Source: Centrapalus pauciflorus (Eukaryota > Streptophyta > Magnoliopsida > Asterales > Asteraceae). From it: a stretch of 64,000 bases of DNA. A model generated the notes under the pieces. The model was given only the letters and a program-made list of their open reading frames with translations, searched no databases and was not told the origin of the DNA. The first letter of the stretch is position 1; each line of letters starts with the position of its first letter. A program made the position numbers and the translations under genes. The stretch is taken from NCBI GenBank assembly GCA_020465985.1, contig JAANYP010004790.1, positions 1,079,501 through 1,143,500 on the forward strand, written 5' to 3'. This document shows positions 47,101 through 60,400 of this stretch, in pieces.

Positions 47101-50100
47101 GGTCCATGCCTGTCGGGTATACACAAACATAAATTTCTAACTGTATAGAAACTTGGGATCATTATAGGTTACCATATATCACTATGTTAGAACTTAGAAA
47201 TAAATCCAGCTCATGTTATTGAAGAATGGAGATAGAAATAATGATCAAAAGATTGTATTTTGCAGACAGACCTCTGAATAAAACATTAAGGCCTTGTTTG
47301 TTTTTAGTTAATCACCTCTTAATAACCTCTGAAGTCTAAATTTCAGATCTGAATTAAGATTGTTTGTTTAGATTTAGACTTTAGAGGTTATAACCTCTAG
47401 ATTTACCTCTTAAAATTAAGAGGATGAATTTGGGCTGAAAAAAAATAAGAGGATATTTTCTATATAATATTAATTTAGTTAATTCTAATTAAAAAATATT
47501 TACCATTTTATTTTAATTTTGTTTATTTAAATTAATTAGTTATAATATGTAATAAATTAGTTATAATATTTTAAAGTAATATTTTCATATGTTTCATATT
47601 AGAAACAAACAATCTTAAGATTACCTCTTAATTTCAGATTTCAGATCTTAAGACCACCTCTTAATTTCAGATGTGGTTTTCAGACTTCAGACGTTTAACC
47701 TCTTAAAAAACAAATACCACCTAAAAGTACATTAAGCAATAATAATTCACACCACCTCTGGAATTATATAGTATGTAAAAAAAAAAATCTATAGAAGAGT
47801 GCTTATAACATTTTACATTTTGATATTCTAACAATTTAAATATGAGGAGATATGCAACATTACTGATGATAAAAAGAAATTTCAACACTTCATTCATGCA
47901 TAGTAGTTGCTTATTGGAAACTGTACATTCCAGGTTTTGCATACCAGAAATTTGAATTTAGAAAGAAATTGTCTAAGGGCAGGCACATCTAGAAAGGAAA
48001 CTATAAATAGATAAGTTGGAAGAAGCGTCAGATTGCCTGTGGAAGTTTTGCCGAGCACACAACGTAGTCTGATAAATACAGAAAATCATCCAGCCCTTCC
48101 CTTAGCCTTTCGGCATCAATTAAAATAGGTATACTCCTCCGATTTGCCTGCACTGGTAGCATTTTATATGGATCATTTATTTTTCTGTTTTGGGACAATT
48201 TATGAACGCCCCGTGGTTGCTGATTGCAAGAAGAACTATATAGTTTATATAGCCGACGTAAACTGAACAAAAGAGAAAAGAGGTGCTATTGTGACACATA
48301 CAGACACTTTATAAATAGATCATAGATACGTCACACTCCATTTGAAAGGAAGGACAACTACGACTCTATGAGCTCACTATGCACATGCTCTACCTGTCTA
48401 TATAGCAAATAGAATGTCATATACTGATCTATCAGGTGGTACCCTTTTTAATAAATTGTACGTGGAGCTACTCCCAACTCCCAGGAAATACTCTCAGATA
48501 AAGTAGTGTCTTCTGAAAGACTTTTTGAGAACCAAAGCTAATCTATCAGCATGATTAGCACATTAAATTTCAAAAGACACTGCTTATTTAAGACTAATAA
48601 TAAGCTCACAATTGCACAGTATTTGTTCACCATATATACTAAAAACTAAAGCAAAATATGGCTTAAAAGAGAATTAAGACAATTAGAAATTACAACACTG
48701 ACCTCATGTGCAACAACTAAAGCTGTTTCATGCAATCGAACATCAAAGTAAGCAAGCTTCACTCTGTCCAATGCAGAAAACAAAGTCGAGCTTGAGAGAT
48801 CGCTAGGAATCATTGGAGGCCACCCTGGAGTATGAATGCAAGTTCGAGTTTTCCTGTAGACAGCAGAAATGCAAATATAGTAAAACAAAAATCATTTTGG
48901 TTTTGCAGCTTCAGGCACAAACTTCATACAAATGCTGAAATAGATCATGAAGTCAATCTGTTGTACAATAAAAACAGCAACAAGTATAAAACTTTCAATA
49001 TAAAGCACTAGACTACTGAACAAATAACCAAGTCTCAGAGAGGCAAACCTAGATAAAGGAAGATAGCTTCTAAGCCACCAACTATCCCTGGGTCCAAATT
49101 GCATCTTGTTAAATGAAAAAAAAAAAAACAATACAAATCCCACCATTTGGCCTCGCCAGAGTATAAATGAGTTGCAAATGGAACGATCAGTGATAAGTCA
49201 TAATTGTGTTGGGGATGTGCAGAAGAAGTTTGTTCTTTTTTCATTACCGTTTATACTACTGTAGAAATGAAATAGAACAAACTATTGCTGATTTAGCCCA
49301 CAAATTAGCTTCGCTAGAATGAAAAAAAAGAAAAGAACAAAGAATAAAGAAAAAATGGTAGTGCAAAGTAGCAGAGGCAGGAAGATATTCAGATCATAAA
49401 TAACCACCAAACATGACATGCATCACTAACATGTCAATCATAGTCTACAAATTTGTGGTAAAAGGGTATTGCCGAGGGTTAACTAGTAGGTTTTTCATGT
49501 AAACTATCAAAGCTAGTAGCTTACAGAATAGATTGTTAGGAAATACAGTACTTATTTCGGCATACATAGTCATAATAAATTTAGAGTTCAACAAAATATC
49601 AAAACAATAATTTTCTGTGACTGAGATTCTGGAGTCAAATTGAGTATCGCAGAAGATAGTAGGTCAATTGTTCATACATGGTAACTTTCATGGTCCTCTG
49701 TCCTCATGGAAGCAATAAGAAGAGAAAAAAGAATTTTGGATATGTTTTAGGTACCCTTACGTCTGATTATCCACAATGATATAGGTAAATGGTGAGTTTC
49801 CCTCTTCAGAAACCTGCAAACAGGAAAAGGTTAGCTTATATATTTGTAATGAACATTATCCAAAGATTCATGATACCTACTATTAAGAGAAAATAATTTC
49901 TACAATCAATTGAAATTTACATCATATGTTGTATTGAATAGAAAAAGAGGGTGCTAGGAAAGAACCTCAGGAAGCATGAAGAATTAAGTTCGCAGTAACT
50001 TGATCAATTACTTTTGTAATCCGATCTTCCATAATTGCATCTAATCTGTGTTAATTTCCTATGGTTCTTCAAGAATAAGTACATTAAAAAGGGCATATTT

Positions 50101-52124
50101 TCTTGAAGAAAGCCAAAGATCTAGTTACATTAACAATGCCCTTAATTGGATATGGAAGGGGACTTATATCCACAAATATACATCTAGAAAAGCAACTATA
50201 CTGCTAAAATGATCGAGTTCTTCAATACATTTTACATTTAAGAGTCAATTATTAGGATTTTATTACATCTGGTTGTCTCCAGGACCCCGGCTCAAAGCTA
50301 TATTAACGTTGTGAATTTTGTCACCAAATCTCCCATGCAAAATTACAGACAAATAAATTCTTTTCAATGAGAAAATATTAATTGAAACAGTGTCATTTGA
50401 TGACAAAGACAACAGACCATAAAAGTTGCTATAATTGATTAGATGGCTCTATCTTTCAGACTAGCAAGTGTTAGCATGATGGCATGGCACTAAATATTTT
50501 ATTCTCTTCAACAGCCATGTTCATTACCACAAAAAAGGAGACATCTACACTATCTGCTTGTAATTCTTCCAGTGCACCTCTCCCTTGAGCATCATTGGCA
50601 ATCTGACAAGTAATTATAGGGATTCATATCAGAATGGCTATGATAGTCTAACACTATCAGAAAACAAAACACTCTAGCTCATTAACTGACAAATATCTCT
50701 AGCAAAACGAAGAGATACAGTTACAACTTACATAAACACAACAGCGATACCTCTTTGATTTTAACTGTAGGGTTGTTCTCTGTGTGTATTTTTAACTTTT
50801 TATATTGGAAGCTTACCACTGGCAAGAGAACCTCAACTTAATTTGAAACACATGACTAGCTGTAGAATGAAGCCTTCAGCGTGTTTAACATGCATGTTCC
50901 ATACCTTGGATATCAACCTTGCATTTAACCCTAGACGAGCTGCACAAGTTAGAGCATTTCCTGCATTGCCACCTCCTTGAACCTAAAACAATTTTGAGGG
51001 GATGATAAGCTGCAAGCACCTTTTAAATTTAAGACTTTAAGTATACTTTTACAGCTCCAAAACAAAGATATACATAATTGGAATGGAGTGCAAATATGAT
51101 TGGACTTGCTAGAAAGAAAGGAAGTAGAGAAATGAGTATAACATCAATGGTTTTTTAGACCATGAAATTTGAAAATACAATAACCATATGGTTGTTGAAA
51201 TTCTCTTTCTCCAATTTTAGCTTCTACTTAATCATTCATCATTGCTAGAGAAATAAAAGAATTTAATTTTAACAATACATCGGTACAACTTGAGAATTGT
51301 TAAAGAATTTATATATACAATTTAAGTCTCTTAGAATAATAATTTGTCTTCGTTTTCTTTCACTTTGATTCTATCTGCCAAACACAACTAAACGGTTTAT
51401 TTGACCTGACACCCCCAAAATTTTCCATTTCATTTGAGCAAGAGAGTAATAACTTTATTCAACAACAATACCATCAACCTAACCAAATTCAGAATGAATT
51501 AATATTAAAAAAAAAAAAAGACCTTTAAACATGAGTTTAACCAATAAACTTTAAAAAGTCTAATAGAACTTTAAAGATGAACTTTCCTGGAGAACTGCAG
51601 GACCAGATCAAAGTTAAAGTATAACTGTTGTATATCAATCAAACATTTCTGCCATTATAAATCTACAGCGAAAACAAATCGATCACCTAGATTATTCACC
51701 TTCATACTGGTGCTTCTGATCTTGTCGTCAGGGTTAGGGAAAGAAGCCACAGTCGCTAAAAGATCGACCGAAACACCACCAAATCCAAGCTGTATTGTTA
51801 ACACCATAAATATCCAGTTCCCAGTCATATATATCAATGGAGGATATTCGTGATAATCAAATAAAAAAAACTCTCCACTGCAATTGCAGGAATGTCAAAT
51901 GTGAGAAAGCAAACGTACCACGATTGGACGTTCAGACGGAGTCGACATGTTTGCCCTGAATATCTTTCCGATTAGTTTATACACCGGAATAAAACAAAAC
52001 TGTATAATGGTAGGAGAGGTGAAACATACCTGATGGTAGCGGAGGAGTGAATTGACGAAGAGGAGTTTGAAGAAGTGGAGATGAAACTCGGGAACATGGA
52101 GGTAGTAGAATATATGGTTGTCAT
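43659..52124 (-). CDS. pfkB/ribokinase-family carbohydrate kinase, complete, 396 aa
   Basis: ATP-dependent phosphorylation of a sugar or related compound; the substrate cannot be told from sequence. Exons: 52030-52124, 51919-51955, 51700-51789, 50905-50982, 50528-50602, 49761-49813, 48703-48853, 48037-48147, 46983-47109, 46726-46823, 46116-46254, 44449-44501, 43659-43742. They sum to 1,191 nt. Motifs: LGFGGVSVDLLA at the N-terminus, first pfkB signature region QGGGNAGNAL, VTLGADGC, and the second signature DTTGAGDAF with the catalytic Asp. The first 34 residues are Ser/Thr-rich with few acidic residues, like a plastid transit peptide; a second Met (codon 35, MSTPSERP) would give a form without it. 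The donor after exon 48037-48147 is GC, not GT. The introns host several transposon relics and a SINE, but all exons are intact. It resembles Arabidopsis pfkB proteins of the At5g43910 type. Confidence 0.93.
44112..44180. repeat. Compound microsatellite (TC)n(C)n(A)n
   Basis: TC repeats pass into about 19 C and then about 19 A, within the last intron of the kinase gene. Error-prone in assembly and replication. Confidence 0.95.
44205..44376 (+). mobile_element. tRNA-derived SINE in a kinase intron
   Basis: About 170 bp flanked by 15-bp direct repeats (AAAAATAAATAGATA at 44,190-44,204 and 44,377-44,391) and ending in poly(A). The head has a box A-like TTAGTCCATTTGG (44,214-44,226) and, about 35 bp on, a box B-like TGTTCGACTCC (about 44,259-44,269), the internal RNA polymerase III promoter of tRNA-derived SINEs. 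It is antisense to the gene. Confidence 0.85.
45775..46034. mobile_element. Probable hAT-type element relic, AACCGG-rich
   Basis: GGTTCGGTTCGG and AACCAAACCAGACC arrays with a terminal-looking GGACACCCTTA at the right. The left end was not identified. Lies in the intron between exons 46116-46254 and 44449-44501. Confidence 0.4.
47290..47722. mobile_element. MITE in a kinase intron
   Basis: About 430 bp whose ends are imperfect inverted repeats (GGCCTTGTTTG left; AGGTGGTATTTG read in from the right) with subterminal inverted CTGAAGTCT and TCAGATCT motifs. No coding potential. Confidence 0.5.
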
Positions 52125-52211
52125 TGTTAAACAGTGCGGTGGCGTCAGCCGCAGTACCAGATTTTGTTTGATTGCCGGCTTACGGTGTCTGTCTGTGATT
52201 AGTTATTCATA

Positions 52212-52242
<31 letters not shown>

Positions 52243-54433
52243 TAATTTGAATAATTTTTTTATTTCATCAAAATGGGATCCATCCCAAATATTACCCGGG
52301 CGTTTTCAGGGTGTGCGAGAGGCTCGACCGCACAGGAACTCACAGTCATAATAAAGATCTAAATTTAGACCAATAAAAATTTTCTGTAATTGACATGTAT
52401 ACATTGTGAATTGGTGCGTTAAAACGGAACCCATGTCAAATTCAATTGGATTCGTATTATTTATTTTAATTTCTCATTAATTTAATGACCTCCACTTTAC
52501 CTATCAAAATTGAGTATCAAAATGACCAATTTACTATTTAAAGTATTTAAGATGATGTAATCACAAGTACAAGGCCTTCGAAATCCATGAGACGACCCTG
52601 CATATTACGGTCCTACTTTTTGGACACCCTTTACATAATTATTATGTTTAAAAATAGTATGCATCATTAAAAAAGTAATGCATCATTAAAAAAACATAAA
52701 TTATTGTGTAATGATTATGTTTAAAAATGGAAATAGTGGGTCCCATTAGATCATTGGGTCCTGCTATTATAAAACGGAATGAGATCAAAAAATACGTGAC
52801 TAGAATTGCTTCTTTTATTTCTTATAAATATGTAACTTCTCATCAGAATCATATCTTTTATATACATACAAAAAATGTGTAATTAGAATTGTTTCTTTTA
52901 TTTCTATAAATATGTAGCTTCTCGTAGAAACCATATATTCTATATACATCCATATACAAATGATCAATTGTGAAACATTTATTCATTGTGAATTGAATCA
53001 ATAAGAAAAACCAACTAAGCATTAATCACTACCAACAAAGAGATCACAATTTAATCAATATAAATATAATTTTGTTCATATTTCAATAAAATATGTATGA
53101 GTTAATTTCATCCGTATCTAAGACCAAACAACAAGATTATCGATTTGTTGGTATTATTAACAAAACACAAACAATTTAAGGACTTTTGATTTTTATCATT
53201 TTTTCTCCGGTCAATCAATAAAATTAAACAACAAGCTTGATTGCTTCATCGCTTAAATTCTTTATTCGATTTTGCAAAAATTTTCACTCTCGATCGATTT
53301 TTAGATCCAATTAAAACCACTATACCAGTAAATGAAACGGTCCGAAAACCAAATTATATGAATTATAGGAACCGAGAATCGACTCAAAAATGAAATGGTC
53401 CGGGCCGGTTCGATTTGGTTCCAGTTCGATTCCGATAAAACATGTTTTTAACTCATCCCTAGGAATGACAAATTTTATAAAAGGAAGCTATTAAAAATAA
53501 AGTTATGATAATACTTTTTAGTTTATTTTTAATTTTATATAATATGTATTTGAATTAAATGTTTTGTTGATTATAATTTTCAAAAATTATTTTATTTATG
53601 AATTTAATATTTGACATCTTTTTCTTAATTTATTAATTTAAACATATATAATATATCTATATATGTTGCAACGCACAACATCACAACACTTATTTATAAG
53701 ATTTAGGAAAAAAAAACGATGAGTCTCTGATACTATATATTATAGTAAATTAAACATTACATTAACTCAAAAGTTATTTTAAAATTGATCAAATATTAAA
53801 TAAAATATTAAATTAATTTATTACTTTAACTAAAACACACAAAATTAAAAAAGAAAACAAAAAATGATATGAATGTTGGATCTTTGTCTTAATACTCAAC
53901 ATTTTATATACGAATAAAACAAACAAAACCATCTCCAATCATATTCATTTCTTCATTTTCAAATATTTTCAAATATAAAGAAAACGAAGCTGTTTTTAAA
54001 ATATTCTTCTTAAAATTACCTTCATATCCAACCATTTTATTTTTTAAGAATTAAATAACACTCCTTTCAAATATGCAAATAAAAACTTTGCATTCCTGTA
54101 AAAATTATCTTCCTATTTAAAGAAATAAAACATGACTTCAAAATGAGTTTTCATCCTTCAAACTTCAAAACACTGAAGATTTGAAGGCCTAAAAACTCGA
54201 TTTTAACCCATGCATCATCCATATTTTTGTCTAAACGCCAAATATGTCAATAGATATTGTTCAGGTCCAAAAATGTATTCCCAAAAAAAAAAATTCTATA
54301 GTCTTTTCCCCAAAATAAGGGGGTTCTCTTTCCAATTTTTATCCATATAACCCGGCCCGGTTTTAATATCCACGAAAACCCGAGTTTTGAAAATTTATCC
54401 CGGTTCTGTACAGTTCCAAATTAATTATACTTA
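52125..54433. other. Intergenic region and promoter of the pfkB gene
   Basis: Just upstream of the kinase start is a (TC)14 microsatellite (52,212-52,239; GA on the transcribed strand), common in plant leaders and promoters. Further out: a tandem duplication at 52,787-52,951 and, near 53,330-53,455, an AACCG/GGTTCG-rich hAT-type relic ending CATCCCTAGG. No further gene seen down to the receptor-kinase stop codon at 54,434. Confidence 0.5.
52787..52951. repeat. Direct tandem duplication of about 83 bp
   Basis: Two diverged copies start at about 52,787 and 52,870, sharing AGAATTG, TTCTTTTATTTCT and ATAAATATGTA blocks. Confidence 0.7.
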
Positions 54434-57400
54434 CTAAAAAGAGCCTTCACTCCTGAATGGCTTTGAGGGGAGTCTACCACCATGTTCACTCATGCTCCCT
54501 TTAATTCTATAAAACTCCAGGTTACTCCGAACCGGCCTCAGCGGGCCGGACCTATTGCCGAGTCCAACGGCAATGGAAGCCCTGGCCACACCATTAAAGC
54601 TTGAAGCCGAAAACGGTCGGTTTTCAAGCTCAAGATGGCCTGAGCTATAATCCATTGTCATGTAGGGAGAAACATTACCATAATTCAAATGTGGAGATGT
54701 GCCTCTCCACCAGCTGCTATCGGAAAGAGCATGATCACAACCTTTATAGTCGGATTCTACAGCCGAGGAGTCTCGTTGAGTAGTCGAGTCGTCTTTGTCA
54801 TCGTATATGAGTTTTAGTGCCTGGACTACTTCGCCCATGAAGGGTCGTTGAGCCACCTCTGAGTGCACACACATGGAAGCTATTGCAGCCACCTTAGCTA
54901 TGTCATCGAAGTCGTATGTTCCTGGTAAGGTTGGGTCAATTAACTGTTGCACACCTTCTCGGGTTGTGAGAAGTGGGCGTGCCCATGTCACGAGGTTTTC
55001 TTCACCGTGAGGTTGAGACATGTCTACTGGTTTTCTTCCTGAGAGAAGCTCAAGCAGCACAACGCCGTAACTATAAACGTCGCTTTTGATTAGTAGATGT
55101 CCTGTCATGGCATACTCGGGTGCGACATAACTGCGGATCCAGATTGAGTAATTTGTAAGGAAATTCAATCAATTCAACATGCAGAAGGGAGTAAAGTTTA
55201 AATATTCAAATTAAGTAATAAGTTGATTTACTAGCATTTTTAAAGGAAACATACCCGAAAGTTCCCATGACTCGTGTAGAAATATGACGACTGCCTTCCG
55301 TAGCTTCCCTTGCCAACCCGAAATCTGATACCTTGGGAGTAAAGTCGTTTTCTAGCAAGACATTGCTGGCCTTAAAATCACGGTGAATCACACGAGGGTT
55401 AGAATCTTCATGAAGGTAAGCCAACCCTCTTGCTGCACCAAGAGCAATCTTTAACCGAGCATCCCAATCAAGAGGCACTTTTTGCTTGTCCATATCTGAA
55501 ACACCAACACGTGTAGGAGTAGTAGAGCGATAATCACTAATCAGTATGACGAACAGATGAAGCTTATAGTCGTGTTATTCAATTTAGATTTTATAAACGG
55601 GGGCTGGTCAGCTGCCACGTCGAATAACTTTAAATTTTGACACTAGCCATTGGGGAAAAATCAGAGAGAAATAGCATACCATGCAAATGAGATTCAACGC
55701 TGCCATTTGGAACGAGCTCATATACTAAGCAACGGGTGCGTTTTTCGATGCATATACCAATCAGTTTAACAAGGTTACGATGATGCAACCGGCTTAACAT
55801 CTCAACTTCGGCAATGAACTCATGGTCTCCATTTTGGTTATTTTCTCTATTAAGCAATTTCACAGCAACTTCAACTCCATCATTCATGATCCCATGATAA
55901 ACGCACCCGAAACCGCCTTCACCCAAAACTTTTCTTGAGCTGAACTTCTCAGTGGCTTTTTGGAGCTCAACTAGTGCAAATGTCTTAACAGAAAGGATAG
56001 AAGCAGGCATGGTAGAAACATCAGAACTTGATGTAGAACTTGTTGGATTGGTTGATAGCAATGCACCCAATCCTGCAACGCAAATGATAGAAATTAAAAG
56101 GCGTTGTTTATTGTATAATGGTAAAATATTCAATATTAGGGTCATAATGTCATATTAAAGGTCTCCATGAAATATTTGCTACGATTTTGTGTAAACAAAT
56201 TTAATTTTTATGTTGTATGGCCTAGTAGTCATAATTAATGTGTTTTATGGACAAAAATTATCATCTAGGTTCTACTTTAAACAGTGAAATCCAACAAAGG
56301 TAAAGAAGACTTACCACATTTCATGTTTGTTGATGATGTAAAAACAGGGCTAGCAGCATTTGACGAACTACAGCTCTTTCTGTACTTCAAGACGATAGAA
56401 ATTGATACACAGCAAACACTGAAGAGCACTACTGCTGACAAAGCAATTACAAAAATGGTTATGCGTTTCATCTTCTGATCTCTGCCAAGAACATCTGCAC
56501 TTATAGGGAGATATTGTGACTCAGGACGACCTCTTGGTCCATTCTTGGGGTAGTTTCCATATGATGGCGAAGTAAAAAGCCCTGATTGTAACATCTCATG
56601 TTTAGAAACTGCATTGTTAAATAATAATGGGAAAAAGAAAAGGTAAAACCGTTTGAATCACTACCTGGATAGATAATAAATACCACCTCATAATCTCCAA
56701 AAAGAGTTTTATTCAAAGAGAGTTCCTTCAGCCAAAAAATCTTATAAGTGACTGCAGCAGTCAAGTTATCGAATCTCTCTCCCAATGGTACCAAGTTTAT
56801 ATCAACAGCTGTTTTTTCTTGATCTTGACTATCAGCACAGGCACCCGTTATAACCACTTGACTTTGTGTAAGATGTGTGCCTTTTGCAATCTCAATCTCT
56901 AGCTCATTCACAAAGGGGAAAACAGCATACACAGATACCTGTATAAGAAGTCTGACTTTCATTGGAAAAACGCAACCACAAGGTGTACCAATAGGAGTCG
57001 AAGTGAGTGGTTCCAAACAGATTTGACCGCAACCTGCAAAATATTACAGTGAACAATACACATTTATATATTAGAAACTAATTGGGGAACATTGAAAATT
57101 AAACAGAAGTGGTGTGAAATTTTTGTATGTAAAGCAGTACCAGTCAAAGCTGCTTAATAAGATATTCAATCATATTATTTTATTTACAAAATTAATAACA
57201 AATTAATTTCATCGTCAATTTATGTTATTTCAGTAATACTGTTATTACCTTTTTATGAATAAAATTAATTTTGTATTTATAAAGGTTAACATGTTCAGGC
57301 TCTTCCTTTCTACTTTCTGTTAAATTATGTTATGTTTTAGTGTATGAACAGCGTTACACCAGATTTAGTGTAATTAGGCCGATCTATTCATCACACAAGA

Positions 57401-60400
57401 TCTAGTGTAAAAGGTAGTGTGTTCTCTGGAGATGGATGTTCACACTCCACGAAATTTAGGAGGCATTTGGATTGTATTTGTGTTTAAAAATGGGTATAAG
57501 TTTGAAAAAATGGAGATAATAAAGGAGGAGAAAGAAACCGATGAGTATAAATAGGTTTCAATGTTTGGCAATGATTTCCATATTTTTTGCTTTAAAGCAC
57601 TCAACCAAACAAGCTCTTTGAAACCCAAACCCATTCCTTTACTTCAAATTCAAAATCCACCAAATGACACGCCCTTGGGTGTATTAGTCTTGAAGAATGA
57701 TATTTGAAGGAATTGAAATTTAAACTCTAATCCTTGATGTGTTTGGTGGGTGGGGTAGGGCATGGTAGACCACCTAAATACAAGGGCCTTGCGGTCACGG
57801 AAAAATCTTTCTCCATGTCTTCTTTTGCTTCTTGTAGCTCTACCACCTAAATCTTTGGATGGTAGACATATCCAAATCATGTTGCAACCCTCTTTTTGGA
57901 GGTTGGCACTTGGCATGGGTAGGTTTTAACGCTGTCTAATAAACTACTAGGCATGCAAACTGTTTTCCCTCTACGTGTTTTATTATAAAATTACTTTTTT
58001 TAACTTTTAAGGTTCATTAAAATCAAAATCTTTTTTTTCCTTGTATTAGCTTAATGTGGCTTTTGTTTCTTTCATTTTGTTTTGTTTCATAACGACTAAT
58101 AGGCAACAAGTCATAAAATATATTGATGCTCCCTATGCTAATTATTTCTTTTTAAGTACAGGACTTGGCTTTAATTGATATTAGTTGGACCACAACATTG
58201 ACCGGCATCCTTGTAAACAACATCAAATATGCATAAAAACAAGGAGCTAGACTCAACAACAACAACAACAATAATAAAATACATAGCCCTCCAAAAGAAC
58301 AAGGCTCTTCATCATCTGTCATGAGAGATTATTGTTATATCCTTTTGCACTCTTTTGCATTTTAGTCTTATAATCTTATTCTATAAAGTTCACTAATGAG
58401 AAAGGAGGCGGTAGATTTATTATTTTGTATCTAGAAAGCAAGTAAAGATGCTCATAAACCTGGTACAAAGGATTGAGATGGGGAGACTGCATGAGTTCTC
58501 GTCCTGTGATGATGACGATGATGATAGTTGTGGTGATGTCTCTGCTTGTGGCTATCAGTATGACCAGCAACAGTACCTAAATGCAAAGATGTTTTTTTAT
58601 GAGAAAATACCAAAGCAGTGAGCTCAAATAACTAACAACATGGTTATAAGAACCTTGAATTGTTGGAGAAATAGGAATAAGTAAAGGCTTGAAAAAAGGT
58701 TCAGATTGATGTGCATATGGAAAACAACACACTCATTGATATAGATCTATCTGTATACAAGAATGGAAAAAAGACAAGTAATTTGTTCACTTGTCGTATA
58801 TCTAAGCAAGAAATCCAGTTACTGCGTTTATCATAGCAACAAAGTAATCCACCCCAAAGCACAGTACCCTTCATAGCAATCTACAATGCTAACAATGATA
58901 AATAGGAATGACAGTACAATTTACTATTGATCTTTAATATAATACTATGGAGCATATCTTTGTGGACTTGAGCATTAAACAACTACCTAAAAAGTATTCA
59001 GCTTATACAAACTTATATGCTAAAAATTGTTGACTTTTAGATAATGTGAGAGTAAATCAGATCATCACGCCATGGTGAGTACATAAAATATACTCAAGTT
59101 CATGCATCCAATGATTTTTCTTGGGTCCAGAAATAAATGCATGATTCAAGTCGATGTAATCGTGGAAACTAACACTAGCTACTGTATTTCGGTCACATGT
59201 CAAAAAAGTAAATAAGCAAGCTTTTTCTTTAAACAGCCTTAAAACAAAATCAAATTCCAATATCATCTACAAAAGGAAAGAAAATAAACTTCTTGATCAA
59301 ATACTATTTCAGATAAGTGGACCACACATTCTCAACTTCATGATACACCTTTGAGCCATTACAGGAAAAGAAAACTCATGATACCCAAAACATTACCACA
59401 CATCCATAGTTCAGTACATTGAGAATACTTTCTTACACCAGATATCTATGCAAACTTCCTTTTTCACCTTAAACTACCCAAAAATCCATACAGACATCAA
59501 CTTATGAATATCATGGCAACAGAGGTGATTTTACGCAAAATATAGTATCATGTTTCACACTTTCATCGTGTAAGTTCAGCTTAGAATTCAATCTTAACCA
59601 AATAGTAGGCTTAAACCTTTTCCATTGAGTACTAAAAGTCAAACTAGTAAAGATTTTGTGATGGACAAAGTTGTCTTCTTCATTAGTAAGGGAACCTGTT
59701 AACATACCGTTCAATCATGATCTACATATACTCTTAATTGACTAACAAGTAACAAGGACGTGATTTCTTTTAAAAAAAAATCAGAACAACCCCCTGACTC
59801 TTTAAATGATTAGGGTATAACATTCACATAGTGACTAAACAAATCATAATAGAGATGACCTAGTTTTATGGACCATTATTAAGATGTAGCTGAAACCTAC
59901 GACAAAACGTGATAATTTGAATCAAAATAGCAGGCTGGTTTCCCTTTATAAATTTCACGACAATGCTTCTAACATACAAAGTAATTTTCATGGTAAGGAA
60001 CAATGAATGGGAATATAACTTCCAATTTATGTCATTGTAATTATTCGCAACATCAATTTATCTCCCTAAAAAATAATAATAACAGTCGTTATAGTTATTA
60101 TTATGATATTTTATTATTGATATCGTTACAACCCTTTTATTTTAGCTGCTTACTAACGTATACAAAAAGGTAAAAAAAAATGATGAAGAAGTTGTGAATG
60201 TATCTTTTATAAGACTGGACCGAAAGGCGAAAGCAATGGATGACTTACTCCTAAACTGCGATGCAATCTCAATGCGTAATTAGTGACAAAAAGGCAAGTT
60301 CACGTTATTTATTCTTCGGAGTTCGTAACAGCAAAGTAAAAGCATACGTAGTGTAACTACTCTCCGTTACTTTAAGAAAAAGTAAGAGTAGATTGTTCAA

